This document shows positions 14,444 to 23,553 of a stretch of 35,597 nt of DNA, one piece after another. The DNA lies in NCBI GenBank assembly GCA_027084065.1, contig JALWLR010000269.1, forward strand, positions 1-35,597. Direction: 5' to 3'. The notes beneath the pieces are model-generated. The model made no database searches. It saw nothing but the letters and a program-made list of their open reading frames with translations, and was not told the DNA's origin. The DNA comes from Helicobacteraceae bacterium. Lineage in GTDB: Bacteria > Campylobacterota > Campylobacteria > Campylobacterales > Sulfurimonadaceae. The position numbers and the translations under genes were made by a program. Numbering within the stretch: position 1 is the stretch's first letter; each line of letters begins with the position of its first letter.

Positions 14444-15333
14444 CGCAGCGAAAATGTCGGAAAATATGTATAGAGTTGCACGGCGGCGGTAGCGGAAATT
14501 TTCTTGAAAAATTTCTCAAGAGGCTCTTCTTGACTCCATACTGGATTTGTAACGCCGCTTAACTGCTCTAGCCGCTTTTTCGCATCAAAAAGGACGCCTA
14601 CTCTGTCGATAAGTCCGACACGTTTTGCCTGACGAGCGGTAAAGATGTGGGCATCCGCCCATTTGGACTTCTCTTTTAATGAGAGTTTTCTAGCGGCAGC
14701 AACATCGGCGGTAAACATATCGTACGTATCGTATATAACCTTTTTTAGTTCCGCTTTTTCATAAGGTTTCCACGCTCTATCGGGAGTCCCTACTTTTTTA
14801 TACTTTCCAGCTTGTATAGTTTGTGTTTTCACCCCTATTTTATGCATCAAACCGCTTATATCCGCTCCTTCTATAATCACACCAATACTTCCAACAAGAC
14901 TTCCCGGATTGGCAATGATCTCATCTGCCCAAATGGAGGCATAGTAACTCCCACTTGCCAAAATACCGCCGGCATAAACAACTACAGGTTTTTGTTTTTG
15001 CAACTCTTTAATCGCATAAGCGATCTCTATAGAAGGAGCGACCGCACCACCGGGAGAGTTTACCTCCAACAGCACCCCTTTTACTTTGGAGTTCTCTTTA
15101 GCTTTTTGAATCTTTTCCAAAACATCACTCACATCCAAAATAGGTCCGCTTAGTTTGATCTTTTCCAAATTGTATGGACGTGCAACCTCTTTGGATGCTG
15201 GAGCAAACACCAAAAAAAGGATCAGCAAAAAAAGTAGCCCTTTAAAATGGTCACTGATGTAGCGAAGTATTTTCGATATGACAACAAATACTCTTTTAAA
15301 AAAATTCTCTTTTTTTACCTCTTCGTAATTCAT
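14440..15333 (-). CDS. sppA: Signal peptide peptidase SppA (single-domain type)
   Basis: A 297-residue membrane-anchored serine protease that cuts leftover signal peptides. One transmembrane helix (about 32-47) follows a positively charged N-terminus; the catalytic domain faces the periplasm. VNSPGGAV (91-98) is the oxyanion region, S127 in GGILASGSYYAS is the nucleophile, and K179 in AGKYKKVGTP is the general base. These are the Ser-Lys dyad positions of the short Bacillus-type enzyme. The gene overlaps mqnX upstream by 4 bp (ATGA), so the two share a transcript. The C-terminal tail (AAVQLYTYFPTFSLR) is family-typical. Confidence 0.93.
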   Translation of the reverse strand: MNYEEVKKENFFKRVFVVISKILRYISDHFKGLLFLLILFLVFAPASKEVARPYNLEKIKLSGPILDVSDVLEKIQKAKENSKVKGVLLEVNSPGGAVAPSIEIAYAIKELQKQKPVVVYAGGILASGSYYASIWADEIIANPGSLVGSIGVIIEGADISGLMHKIGVKTQTIQAGKYKKVGTPDRAWKPYEKAELKKVIYDTYDMFTADVAAARKLSLKEKSKWADAHIFTARQAKRVGLIDRVGVLFDAKKRLEQLSGVTNPVWSQEEPLEKFFKKISATAAVQLYTYFPTFSLR

Positions 15334-16547
15334 ACGCGTTCTCCTAAAATATAACGTTCTACAATATCGTAACGATGTAAAATAAGATGAAGAGGAAGCT
15401 CCTCTGTAGGAGAGTTCTCAAGCTGAATGACAAGCATGTCCGCATCATATCCCTCTTGCAGTACACCCTTTTTCAAACCAAGTGCTTTTGCAGCGTTTAT
15501 CGTCACGCTATCAAGCAACTTTTTAGCCAAATCATGCAACGGCATCTCACTGTGCATAAAGAGTGCCACTTTCATCTCCTCCCACAAATCCAAGCCGTAA
15601 TTCGAACTCAATCCATCCGTTGCAAGCAGCCACTCCATATCCATTCCATCCACTTTTGCCAAATCGAGTTTGCCGTTTCCAAGCAACCTGTTCGATATAG
15701 GACAATGCGCTATTGCATGTCCGTTTTCTTTTAAAAAAGCATACTCTTCATCACTTGCTTTAACAACATGGGCAAACAGCGTTTTCACACCCCTAAACTT
15801 ATGTAAAAACTCCATCGAAGAGCTAACGGGGCTTTCTTGCTTGAGCAACTCGGCAAAGAAACGTGCGAAATCCCCTTTTGCATGGTCAAGCCATTCCCGT
15901 TCAGCCACACTTTCCATAAAATGCGCCGTTACACACAGTCCCTCTTTTTTCGCCACATCCAACGCTTTTTCTATTAAAATCGGATGAACCGAATAGGGAG
16001 AGTGGATAGCCACAGCTGGATAAAACCCTCTTCTTTGTCGCCTTTTACTCTCTTTGAGACGCTGCATAAAATCTTGAAAAAGCACATCTGCCATGCCAGC
16101 CTGAGAACCTATAAGCTCATTGAAAAATACGACATTTTGTTTTGAAAGCAAGCATGCATCCAGATCCATTCCATGCGAACTGATCGCTCCAAATGTCGTT
16201 ATACCGCTTTTGAGCATCCCGTCTATGGCACGTGTCATACAGGAGAGGTCACACTCAGCTATCAGATCTTCACGGTTTTCTATAACACTGTAAAGCCAGC
16301 TTATAAAGTCTCCATAACTCAGTTGTGTTTTATTTGCACTGAATTCTATGTGTACATGAGCGTTTATCAAACCAGGAAAAAGAAGAGAATTTTTCGGATA
16401 AAAAAGCACTTCGGCATCTTTATTCTCTTTTAAGACCCTGCTTTTAAGCGCTATTTGTTCTATGATACCGTCATGAATAAGTACGGCATGATTTTTCAAA
16501 ACACCCGAAGGCGTATAGATATAATCGGGTATGACTACCTTTTTCAT
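15330..16547 (-). CDS. mqnX: Aminofutalosine deaminase family hydrolase
   Basis: A 405-residue amidohydrolase. GLINAHVHIEFS (59-70) supplies the HxH metal ligands. Further metal and substrate residues are the histidine in VAIHSPYSVHP, TAHFMES, and the aspartate in LLATDGLSSN. Of the amidohydrolase family, this resembles the Campylobacter/Helicobacter enzymes (HP0267 type) that deaminate 6-amino-6-deoxyfutalosine in the futalosine route to menaquinone. A plain chlorohydrolase/TRZ-type deaminase is the alternative. A minus-strand TATAAT at 16564-16569 would give a 10-nt leader. It is co-transcribed with sppA. Confidence 0.87.
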   Translation of the reverse strand: MKKVVIPDYIYTPSGVLKNHAVLIHDGIIEQIALKSRVLKENKDAEVLFYPKNSLLFPGLINAHVHIEFSANKTQLSYGDFISWLYSVIENREDLIAECDLSCMTRAIDGMLKSGITTFGAISSHGMDLDACLLSKQNVVFFNELIGSQAGMADVLFQDFMQRLKESKRRQRRGFYPAVAIHSPYSVHPILIEKALDVAKKEGLCVTAHFMESVAEREWLDHAKGDFARFFAELLKQESPVSSSMEFLHKFRGVKTLFAHVVKASDEEYAFLKENGHAIAHCPISNRLLGNGKLDLAKVDGMDMEWLLATDGLSSNYGLDLWEEMKVALFMHSEMPLHDLAKKLLDSVTINAAKALGLKKGVLQEGYDADMLVIQLENSPTEELPLHLILHRYDIVERYILGERV

Positions 16548-16563
16548 TCTGCTTTAATCCTAA

Positions 16564-16569
16564 ATTATA
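16564..16569 (-). promoter_or_regulatory. -10 box for mqnX in the divergent mqnX/aroQ gap
   Basis: A perfect minus-strand TATAAT in the 71-bp gap between the divergent genes would start mqnX-sppA RNA near 16557. The other direction (aroQ) has only looser AT-rich candidates such as TAAAAT or TAATAT around 16580-16595. Confidence 0.4.
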
Positions 16570-16618
16570 GATAGATTTGTTAAAATAATATCCTAATATC
16601 AGAAATAGAAGGTAGAAC

Positions 16619-17098
16619 ATGAAAATAGTCGTTATTCAAGGTCCAAATCTCAATATGCTCGGTATTCGTGAACAAAATATTTACGGTCCAATGAAATTAG
16701 AGCAAATCCATGCACAGATGAAAGATTTCGCATCGAAAAACGGAGTGGAAATAGAATTTTTCCAAAGCAATCTTGAAGGAGAACTTGTCGATAGAATTCA
16801 GGAGTGTTACGGCGATGCGGACGGCATCATCATAAACCCTGCCGCTTACAGTCATACATCTATCGCCATTCGTGATGCGCTTGCTGCTGTCAATCTTCCG
16901 GCAATCGAAGTGCACATATCTAATGTCTACAAGCGCGAAGAGTTCCGCCAAAAAGATGTAGTCGCTCCTGCTTGTGCCTCTACGATAGTCGGTTTCGGTC
17001 CATTTGGATATCACCTCGCAATGATTGGTATGCTTCAGATTCTCAATGAAATTCAAGCGATGAAAGAAGCGCAAAAACAACAAACACAACAAGCATAA
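16619..17098 (+). CDS. aroQ: 3-dehydroquinate dehydratase, type II
   Basis: A 159-residue dodecameric enzyme converting 3-dehydroquinate to 3-dehydroshikimate in the shikimate pathway. GPNLNMLGIRE (8-18) with the catalytic Tyr22 (NIYG) and Arg17, FFQSNLEGELVDRIQ, NPAAYSHTSIAIRDAL and EVHISNVYKREEFR are all family motifs. AGAAGG lies 7 bp upstream of the ATG. It heads the run into folK and the flagellar genes; in Campylobacter a pepQ-like peptidase gene usually sits between aroQ and folK but is absent here. Confidence 0.97.
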   Translation: MKIVVIQGPNLNMLGIREQNIYGPMKLEQIHAQMKDFASKNGVEIEFFQSNLEGELVDRIQECYGDADGIIINPAAYSHTSIAIRDALAAVNLPAIEVHISNVYKREEFRQKDVVAPACASTIVGFGPFGYHLAMIGMLQILNEIQAMKEAQKQQTQQA

Positions 17099-17109
17099 AC
17101 AGGTTTTGT

Positions 17110-17598
17110 ATGTATCTTAAAAAAAAAGTTGCAGATGATTTGATCAAATTTCGTTCACCACATTTTCCCTACCGTAAAAAAGTATGCAAATCGTTTCGCT
17201 ACGGTGCGCTTATAGGTATAGGCGGCAATATGGGTGATACACTGCGACTTTTTGAAAGAGTTTTTTTTCATCTCAAGCGCTCACCGCTGCTTGAGGTTTG
17301 CCAAACCTCTTCAATTTTAAAAAATCCTCCTTTTGGGTATCTTGATCAGCCGTTTTTTTACAATGCCGTTATTGTGCTTAAGAGTGATATGCAGCCACGC
17401 CGACTACTTCGCTATTTGCAACATGTAGAAAAACGCTTTGGAAGAAAACGCTCTTTCAAGGATGCTCCAAGAACGCTTGATCTAGATATACTTTTTTATG
17501 AAAATAAAAAAATCGAAACACCTGAACTGACCATTCCTCACAAAGAGTGGTATAAACGTGACAGCGTCACTATTCCCCTTATGGAAGTAGCCTTATGA
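17110..17598 (+). CDS. folK: HPPK, 6-hydroxymethyl-7,8-dihydropterin pyrophosphokinase
   Basis: A 162-residue enzyme of folate synthesis that moves pyrophosphate from ATP to hydroxymethyl-dihydropterin. IGIGGNMGD (35-43), NPPFGYLDQPFFYNAV and KDAPRTLDLDILFY (the metal-binding aspartates) identify it. About 28 residues precede the normal start region; this extension is common in the phylum and no better internal ATG exists. Its TGA overlaps the flhF ATG (ATGA), so translation is coupled to the flagellar genes. Confidence 0.95.
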   Translation: MYLKKKVADDLIKFRSPHFPYRKKVCKSFRYGALIGIGGNMGDTLRLFERVFFHLKRSPLLEVCQTSSILKNPPFGYLDQPFFYNAVIVLKSDMQPRRLLRYLQHVEKRFGRKRSFKDAPRTLDLDILFYENKKIETPELTIPHKEWYKRDSVTIPLMEVAL

Positions 17599-18902
17599 AA
17601 ATAGTCACATTCAGCGGTGCAACTCCATCAGAAGCTTTACGCAAAGCAAAAATGGAGTATGGGGACGAGGCAATGATCATCGAGACAAAAGAGATTCGCA
17701 AGAAAAACCTCACACAAGAGGGACTTTATGAAATTATTGTCGGAATCGATGAAGAGATGGAGCGAAAAAGTAGACAGACTGCACATATGCAGACAAAACA
17801 AGAGCCTGCCTATGACACCCAAAAACTCAAAAAAGAGAGTGAAGAGATTCTTTTTGACATCTCCAATGCAGCAAAACAGATCTCTAAAATTTCCAAAGTT
17901 ACCAAAGACCCTCTTGCAGACATCTATGAAAAAAGTGCGGCTTCACTGCAAAAAAATGCCGCCGCGTCCATCGAACCAAAAGAGCTCAAAGAGATAAAAA
18001 ACGAAATCGGCAAACTCGCCGACAAAGTAAAACTCATTCAAAACATGTTCTGGAATGAAAAATCTCCTGATCTTACACAGCCTATTCCTCCGGAATTTGC
18101 TGAAATTTACCGTTTGGCGGCGCGCAGCGGAATGAGTAAAGAGCATTTAGATTCCATTATGCGCCTCACACTCGAACACATGCCCACCCGTCTACGAGAG
18201 AACTCACAAACCGTAAAGCGCTATTTTCAGACACTCCTTCGTAAAATGATCCCTATACGCCTGGAAACTCTGCCTGCACCAGGTGCAACAAAAGTCATGA
18301 TGCTTGTTGGCCCTACAGGTGTCGGAAAGACAACCTCCATAGCCAAACTAGCAGCTCGCTACTCCTTTTTGATGCAAAAGAAGTACAAAGTAGGCCTCAT
18401 TGTTTTGGATACCTACCGAATCGGAGCAGTCGAACAACTCATGCAGTATGCAAGGATGATGAAGCTTGGAATTGAAACCGTTGTCGATCCTCCGGAGTTT
18501 ACAACCGCTTTGAACTCTCTTAGCTACTGTGACTTCATTCTTATCGATACAATGGGATCAAGCCCATACGATAAAAACAAAATCGAAAAAATCTACGAGT
18601 GTCTCAGCTCTAACGAAAGTCAGTTGCACATAGATGTTTCGTTGGTATTACCAAGTTCTATCAAGTATGAAGATCTTCTTGTAGCGTATGAAAATTTTTC
18701 AACACTCAACGTCGATACGGTTATCTTTACAAAACTCGATGAAACCCGAGGTTTTGGTAATCTTTTCTCTTTCGCGCTGGAGACGAAAAAGCCTATAAGC
18801 TACTTCTCCGTCGGACAAGAAGTTCCCGAAGACCTTGTCGTCGCTAGCAGCGATTTTTTAGTCGAATGTCTTCTAAACGGTTTTGATCGGAGTAAAATAT
18901 AA
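17595..18902 (+). CDS. flhF: Flagellar biosynthesis GTPase FlhF
   Basis: A 435-residue SRP-type GTPase that fixes the polar site of flagellar assembly. An N-terminal B domain (1-55, MKIVTFSGATPSEALRKAK) is joined by a charged linker with coiled-coil character (~75-160) to the NG domain. G1 is GPTGVGKTTSIAKLA (239-252), then DTYRIGAVEQL (272-282), G3 DTMGS (318-322) and G4 TKLDETRGFG (379-388). It starts within the folK stop and its stop overlaps the flhG start by one base. In this phylum FlhF also supports transcription of the RpoN-dependent flagellar genes. Confidence 0.97.
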   Translation: MKIVTFSGATPSEALRKAKMEYGDEAMIIETKEIRKKNLTQEGLYEIIVGIDEEMERKSRQTAHMQTKQEPAYDTQKLKKESEEILFDISNAAKQISKISKVTKDPLADIYEKSAASLQKNAAASIEPKELKEIKNEIGKLADKVKLIQNMFWNEKSPDLTQPIPPEFAEIYRLAARSGMSKEHLDSIMRLTLEHMPTRLRENSQTVKRYFQTLLRKMIPIRLETLPAPGATKVMMLVGPTGVGKTTSIAKLAARYSFLMQKKYKVGLIVLDTYRIGAVEQLMQYARMMKLGIETVVDPPEFTTALNSLSYCDFILIDTMGSSPYDKNKIEKIYECLSSNESQLHIDVSLVLPSSIKYEDLLVAYENFSTLNVDTVIFTKLDETRGFGNLFSFALETKKPISYFSVGQEVPEDLVVASSDFLVECLLNGFDRSKI

Positions 18903-19774
18903 TGGATCATCAGGCAAAAAAACTCGAAGAGCTTGTTGAAAAAAACAGTCGGAAAAAATCGAAAAAAACCCGTTTTGTGGCCATAACAAGTGGAAAAGGG
19001 GGAGTCGGTAAGAGTACTATAAGCTCCAACCTTGCCTACTACCTCTCCCAAAATGGCTTGAATGTAGGTATTTTTGATGCAGACATCGGTCTTGCCAACC
19101 TTGATGTTATGTTCAATGTCAAAATCAAAAAAAACATTCTGCATGTACTCAAGGGCGAAGCAAGCGTTACTGATATTCTTGTTCCCATAACCCGTAATCT
19201 CATATTGATTCCCGGAGAGAGTGGAGATGAAATTCTCAAATACTCCAATCAGACACTATTTGAACGATTTATGCAAGAGGCGCAAATACTTGATAAACTC
19301 GATCTTATGATTATCGATACGGGCGCGGGAATTGGAGAACATATTCAGATGTTTTTAGAAGCAGCTGATGATATAGTCGTCGTAACCGTTCCCGACCCGG
19401 CTGCCATAACCGACGCCTATGCTACTATTAAAAGCATTGCGACATACAGAGACGACATCGGTATGATTCTCAATATGGTCAAAAGTGAAAAAGAGGCTCA
19501 AAACATCTTCAACAAAATAAAAAAAGTCGCCCAGGCAAACATTGGCACACAACTCAACTTGGAACTTATAGGAAAAATCGAAAACGACACAAAAGTCTCC
19601 TCCAGTATCAAGCAAAGAGAACTCTTTACAAAAAACTACCCAAATGCCGCATGTACGAAAGATATTGCGAAAATTGCACAGAAAATTGCCGGAAAACTGG
19701 AACGAAATGTGCTCGTTGAATCGGATGAAAGCGGCTTAAGCGGACTATTTAAACGCTTGATGAGTCATTTCTAA
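18902..19774 (+). CDS. flhG: Flagellar number regulator ATPase FlhG (MinD-like)
   Basis: A 290-residue MinD/ParA-type ATPase (also FleN/YlxH) that limits flagellar number and, in this phylum, affects division-site placement. The N-terminus MDHQAKKLEEL resembles the DQAxxLR activator helix that stimulates FlhF GTPase. The deviant Walker A is SGKGGVGKST (30-39), switch I DADIGLANLDVMF (60-72) and Walker B LMIIDTGAGI. The C-terminal amphipathic stretch near SGLFKRLMSHF likely binds membrane. Starts one base inside flhF's stop. Confidence 0.97.
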   Translation: MDHQAKKLEELVEKNSRKKSKKTRFVAITSGKGGVGKSTISSNLAYYLSQNGLNVGIFDADIGLANLDVMFNVKIKKNILHVLKGEASVTDILVPITRNLILIPGESGDEILKYSNQTLFERFMQEAQILDKLDLMIIDTGAGIGEHIQMFLEAADDIVVVTVPDPAAITDAYATIKSIATYRDDIGMILNMVKSEKEAQNIFNKIKKVAQANIGTQLNLELIGKIENDTKVSSSIKQRELFTKNYPNAACTKDIAKIAQKIAGKLERNVLVESDESGLSGLFKRLMSHF

Positions 19775-19793
19775 AACGAGGGGTAGCCAAACG

Positions 19794-20129
19794 ATGCTGA
19801 GTGAAAATTTTATCTATTTCTTTACCGTACAGGGCTTTTTTATCGGTATTATTTTCGGTCTATTGAAATCGTTCGATGCATTCGGTCTTTTGAGCTACAC
19901 ACTTGTCATAACTGCATTTTTTTATCTTTTTGGACATATTGTCATTGGGTTTTATTATAGAACTATGAATGTAAAAACCTACTACTTTCCAAAAGAGCTC
20001 CATGAAAAAGAGCTCGATATGTTCGTTCACGAAATCAAAAAACGAGAACAGCTTATCGACCGTGCCGTCTCTATGCGAGACTCATTAAGTGAACTTAACC
20101 TCAACGATAAAACAGAGGATTCGAAGTAA
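19794..20129 (+). CDS. Conserved small membrane protein of the flagellar operon
   Basis: An 111-residue protein with two hydrophobic helices (about 5-25 and 30-52) and a charged, helical cytoplasmic tail (KELHEKELDMFVHEIKKREQ). It sits between flhG and fliA, where Campylobacter jejuni also has a small gene of this kind (from memory of that operon). GAGGGG lies 10 bp before the ATG. The end overlaps the fliA start by one base. Its role is unknown; the position and tight coupling suggest a part in FlhG/FliA control or flagellar assembly. Confidence 0.8.
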   Translation: MLSENFIYFFTVQGFFIGIIFGLLKSFDAFGLLSYTLVITAFFYLFGHIVIGFYYRTMNVKTYYFPKELHEKELDMFVHEIKKREQLIDRAVSMRDSLSELNLNDKTEDSK

Positions 20130-20815
20130 TGAGTACCGAAGCGTATAAACAAGAGCTTCGTCATTCTCAAGATGAACTCGCCTTACGTTACCTGCCTGCT
20201 GTGAAAGCTATGGCTTTTCGCCTCAAAGAGCGACTACCAAGTTCCGTAGACTATCTCGACCTCTCAGCTATAGGAACAGAAGAACTTATAAAGCTTGCAA
20301 GACGCTACGACGAAGGGTTAAACGACTCCTTTTGGGGATATGCGAAAAAAAGGGTTTACGGAGCGATGCTTGACTACTTACGCAGTTTAGATGTGCTTAG
20401 TCGTGCAAGCAGACGCCTCATCAAACAAATAGATAAAGCCATAGACGAGTATATGGCTGAGCATGATGAAGAGCCGACAGATGAGGAACTGGCAAAAATT
20501 CTTAGTGAGGATATTGAAAAGATTCATGATGCTCGCCTTGCATCCTCCATCTATACCGTCATGCCCATCGACGATCATCTACAAATGGGCGATGAGGGTG
20601 CCACACTTAAACGTATAGAGCAAGAAGAACTTGTAGAAATCATAAAAAAGGTTCTCTCAACACTCAAAGAGCGAGAACAGCTCATCATTCAACTCTACTA
20701 TTTTGAAGAATTGACACTCAAAGAGATCAGTGAAATTCTTGGAATTACCGAGTCGCGAATTTCGCAAATACACAAATCTGTCTTGAAAAAAATTAGAGAA
20801 AGTATAGGAGAGTAA
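20129..20815 (+). CDS. fliA: Flagellar sigma factor 28
   Basis: A 228-residue sigma-28 that directs RNA polymerase to late flagellar genes such as flagellin. Regions are visible in order: region 2 (LALRYLPAVKAMAFRLKERL... SVDYLDLSAIGTEELI), the 2.4-like FWGYAKKRVYGAMLDYLRS, region 3 (SRASRRLIKQIDKAI) and region 4 (LKEREQLIIQLYYFEELTLK then ITESRISQIHKS). The overlap with the previous gene and a 2-bp gap to fliM show co-transcription. FlgM, its anti-sigma factor, is not in the window. Confidence 0.97.
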   Translation: MSTEAYKQELRHSQDELALRYLPAVKAMAFRLKERLPSSVDYLDLSAIGTEELIKLARRYDEGLNDSFWGYAKKRVYGAMLDYLRSLDVLSRASRRLIKQIDKAIDEYMAEHDEEPTDEELAKILSEDIEKIHDARLASSIYTVMPIDDHLQMGDEGATLKRIEQEELVEIIKKVLSTLKEREQLIIQLYYFEELTLKEISEILGITESRISQIHKSVLKKIRESIGE

Positions 20816-20817
20816 CA

Positions 20818-21900
20818 ATGGCAGATATACTTTCACAAGAGGAGATAGACGCGCTGCTCGATGTCGTCGAGGATGAGGGAGAAGATGTCCTAGAAGCCGC
20901 CGACGAGAACATTCTCCCGCAACGTCAAGTTACACTCTACGACTTTAAACGTCCAAACCGTGTCTCCAAAGAGCAACTGCGTGCCTTTAGAGGCGTACAT
21001 GACAAAATGGCACGAAGTCTAGCAAGTCAAATCTCTTCCATTATGCGAAGTATTGTCGAAATTCAACTCCACTCTGTAGACCAAATGACATACGGCGAAT
21101 TTTTGATGAGTTTGCCAAATCCGACAAGCTTCAACGTCTTTTCGATGAAGCCTCTTGAGGGAAGCGGCGTACTGGAGATAAACCCCTCCATTGCCTTTCC
21201 AATGCTTGATAGACTCCTAGGAGGCAAGGGAGAGCCTTTTGATGCCAGTCGGGAGTTCTCCGATATAGAGCTAAGCCTGTTTGAAACTATTTTACGCGTC
21301 ATGATGAGCACACTCAAAGAGGCATGGGCACCGGTTATGGAGATATACCCCGCTATCGAATCCAAAGAGTCCAGTCCCAATGTCGTCCAAATCGTTGCAC
21401 AAAACGAAATTGTCGTAATGGTTGTTATGGAGATAATTATCGGTCACAGTTCCGGAATGATGAACATCTGTTATCCGGTCATCTCACTTGAACCTATTTT
21501 ACCTAAACTTGCCAGCAGAGACTTGATGCTCAATGAAACGAACTCCAAAAAAAGTCGTAACAAAGAGCTGCAAGTTCTCTTAGGAGGAGCGAAGGTAAAC
21601 GTCGAAGCAAATCTTGGAGAGTCCGAACTGACACTAAAAGATGTTCTTGATCTTGAAAAAGGGGACATCATTCGCCTTAACACACCTGCGGATGACACGG
21701 TCTTTGTCAGTGTTGATGGAAAAACACGCTTTAAAGGCGAAGTTGGTTTAAGGCGCTTTAGAAAGAGCGTACAAATTACTGAAATTGTAGAAACCGAAAA
21801 AGATCAAGTCAAACGTATTCTTGAAAAACTTGAGAAAAAGAGACGTGAAAAAATTTCCGGAGTCAAAGAACTGATGGAGGAAGAAGAAAGTGAGGAGTAG
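20818..21900 (+). CDS. fliM: Flagellar motor switch protein FliM
   Basis: A 360-residue C-ring protein that binds CheY-P and sets rotation direction. The N-terminal DILSQEEIDALLDVV (3-17) is the CheY-binding peptide; an acidic linker follows. The middle domain contains YDFKRPNRVSKEQLRAFRGVHD and the MLDRLLGGKG turn; the C-terminal SpoA domain has LDLEKGDIIRLNTPADD. GTPase-like or enzymatic function is not expected. It is separated from fliY by 3 bp. Confidence 0.97.
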   Translation: MADILSQEEIDALLDVVEDEGEDVLEAADENILPQRQVTLYDFKRPNRVSKEQLRAFRGVHDKMARSLASQISSIMRSIVEIQLHSVDQMTYGEFLMSLPNPTSFNVFSMKPLEGSGVLEINPSIAFPMLDRLLGGKGEPFDASREFSDIELSLFETILRVMMSTLKEAWAPVMEIYPAIESKESSPNVVQIVAQNEIVVMVVMEIIIGHSSGMMNICYPVISLEPILPKLASRDLMLNETNSKKSRNKELQVLLGGAKVNVEANLGESELTLKDVLDLEKGDIIRLNTPADDTVFVSVDGKTRFKGEVGLRRFRKSVQITEIVETEKDQVKRILEKLEKKRREKISGVKELMEEEESEE

Positions 21901-21903
21901 AAG

Positions 21904-22776
21904 ATGAGTGACTTTATGAAACTGTTAGAGAGTGAAACCGTAGCGACAATAGAGGCGCTCATAGGTACTGCACCTACACTTGAGCTTAAAGAGGAGCAGG
22001 ACCTCAGCATTATCTCTAACATCATTCCACCCATTGTTCTTGCGCATATAAGCGTAAGCGGCGATATAAATGCAAAAATGATGATAGCCGTCCCTGCCAA
22101 TCTTGCAACGGCACTTTCTGACATGATGCTAGGAGAAGAGCCTAGCGGTAGAGAGGATGTCAATGAAGATGACCTCGATGCAACGAAAGAGACACTCTCA
22201 AACATTCTAGGAGCAGTATCAAACACACTCTCCGCCCAAAAAGAGATGCCCATACTCTCTTTTAAAATAGATGATATTCACTTTATAGAAGAGGGCAATG
22301 ACATCAGCCTTGAAGAGTATGCCAAGATGTTCATCTACAAGGTAGAACTTGCAGATACAAAGTCACAAATCATGTTTATATTTGACGAAACAATGGCAAA
22401 TGCCCTTTTCAATCCTAATGGAAATTCTCTTAACGATGAGCCATCTGCTTCTTCTACAACTGCTTCAACAGAGTCTGGATGTGGAGATGAACTCAAACTC
22501 AGCGAAGAGGAGTTGAAAAACATCTCTTTGATTCTTGATGTAAAACTCCCGGTGCGTGTACGAATCGGAAAGAAAAAAATGCTGCTTAAAGATGTACTCA
22601 ATATGGACATAGGCTCGGTTGTCGAACTCAATCAGCTTGCCAACGACCCACTAGACATTCTTGTAGACAACAAAGTTATAGCTCAAGGCGAAGTAGTCAT
22701 AGTCGATGGGAACTTCGGTGTGCAAATTACGACAATCGGAACAAAAAAAGATCGTCTCAAACAACTCAAAGGCTAA
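21904..22776 (+). CDS. fliY: Flagellar motor switch protein FliY (FliN-type)
   Basis: A 290-residue protein with a CheC-like N-terminal part (1-165), a Ser/Thr-rich linker (~178-195, SSTTASTESG) and a C-terminal SpoA/FliN domain (200-285; VKLPVRVRIGKKKMLLKDVL, IGSVVELNQLANDPLD). It builds the lower C-ring with FliM. In the CheC part the helix DLDATKETLSNILG keeps the Asn but has Thr where phosphatase members carry the catalytic Glu (ExxN), so CheY-P hydrolysis is doubtful. Only one such helix is evident, whereas CheC and Bacillus FliY have two. Confidence 0.93.
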   Translation: MSDFMKLLESETVATIEALIGTAPTLELKEEQDLSIISNIIPPIVLAHISVSGDINAKMMIAVPANLATALSDMMLGEEPSGREDVNEDDLDATKETLSNILGAVSNTLSAQKEMPILSFKIDDIHFIEEGNDISLEEYAKMFIYKVELADTKSQIMFIFDETMANALFNPNGNSLNDEPSASSTTASTESGCGDELKLSEEELKNISLILDVKLPVRVRIGKKKMLLKDVLNMDIGSVVELNQLANDPLDILVDNKVIAQGEVVIVDGNFGVQITTIGTKKDRLKQLKG

Positions 22777-22779
22777 CAA

Positions 22780-23553
22780 ATGAGAAAAAAACCCTTGATA
22801 GAACATAACGACACTCTAGCAAAAAAGTACCTCAAAGAGATAAAATCAGCCGACACATGGAGTGTTTTTAAAATCATTTCCGATTTTGTAAAAGGTTTCG
22901 ATGAGCTCAGTGACGTAGGACCGAGTGTTACCATTTTTGGAAGTGCCCGCTTCGATGAAAACAACCCCTACTATAAAAAGGCCTATACCCTCTCTCATCT
23001 GCTTGCGAAAAAGGGGTTCAACATTATAAGCGGTGGTGGCCCAGGCATAATGGAAGCTGCCAACAAAGGAGCTTTTGAAGTAGGAAAAGTGGAGTCGATA
23101 GGCTTGAACATCGACCTGCCGCATGAGCAAAACAGCAACCCCTACACTACGAAAAATCTTCAGTTTGACTACTTTTTCTCACGCAAAGTTATGCTTGTAA
23201 AATACTCCCTTGCCTATGTCATCTTTCCAGGAGGCTACGGAACACTCGATGAACTCTTCGAAGCACTTACACTCGTACAAACTCGAAAAGTGACAGGTGT
23301 CAAAATCTTTCTTGTAGGGTATGACTATTATGCTCCGTTACTACATTTTTTAGAAAAGAGTCTGCTTGCCACAGGAGCAATAGATGAGGATGATCTGCAT
23401 ATTTTTGAAGTAAACGATGATCTAGAAATCATTGCAGACAAAATCCATGACTCCCTGCTGGAACAGTTAAAAGTCATCAAAGCACTTGGACTGGAGGACA
23501 CCTCCTACTATAAATCGTTGAAAAAGCTGAAAAAGAGAGTCGATCATGAGTAA
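22780..23553 (+). CDS. LOG-family (TIGR00730) nucleoside-monophosphate phosphoribohydrolase
   Basis: A 257-residue Rossmann-fold protein. VTIFGSARFDENNPYY (about 50-65) and SGGGPGIMEAANKGA are the family phosphate loops, and FPGGYGTLDELFEALTLVQT has the PGGxGTxxE signature. Relatives are called lysine decarboxylase-like or LOG; most cleave the N-glycosidic bond of (cytokinin) nucleoside 5'-monophosphates, and in other bacteria PpnN-type members degrade purine nucleotides. It follows fliY by 3 bp and overlaps mnmA by 8 bp, so it lies in the flagellar transcript by position only. Confidence 0.9.
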   Translation: MRKKPLIEHNDTLAKKYLKEIKSADTWSVFKIISDFVKGFDELSDVGPSVTIFGSARFDENNPYYKKAYTLSHLLAKKGFNIISGGGPGIMEAANKGAFEVGKVESIGLNIDLPHEQNSNPYTTKNLQFDYFFSRKVMLVKYSLAYVIFPGGYGTLDELFEALTLVQTRKVTGVKIFLVGYDYYAPLLHFLEKSLLATGAIDEDDLHIFEVNDDLEIIADKIHDSLLEQLKVIKALGLEDTSYYKSLKKLKKRVDHE

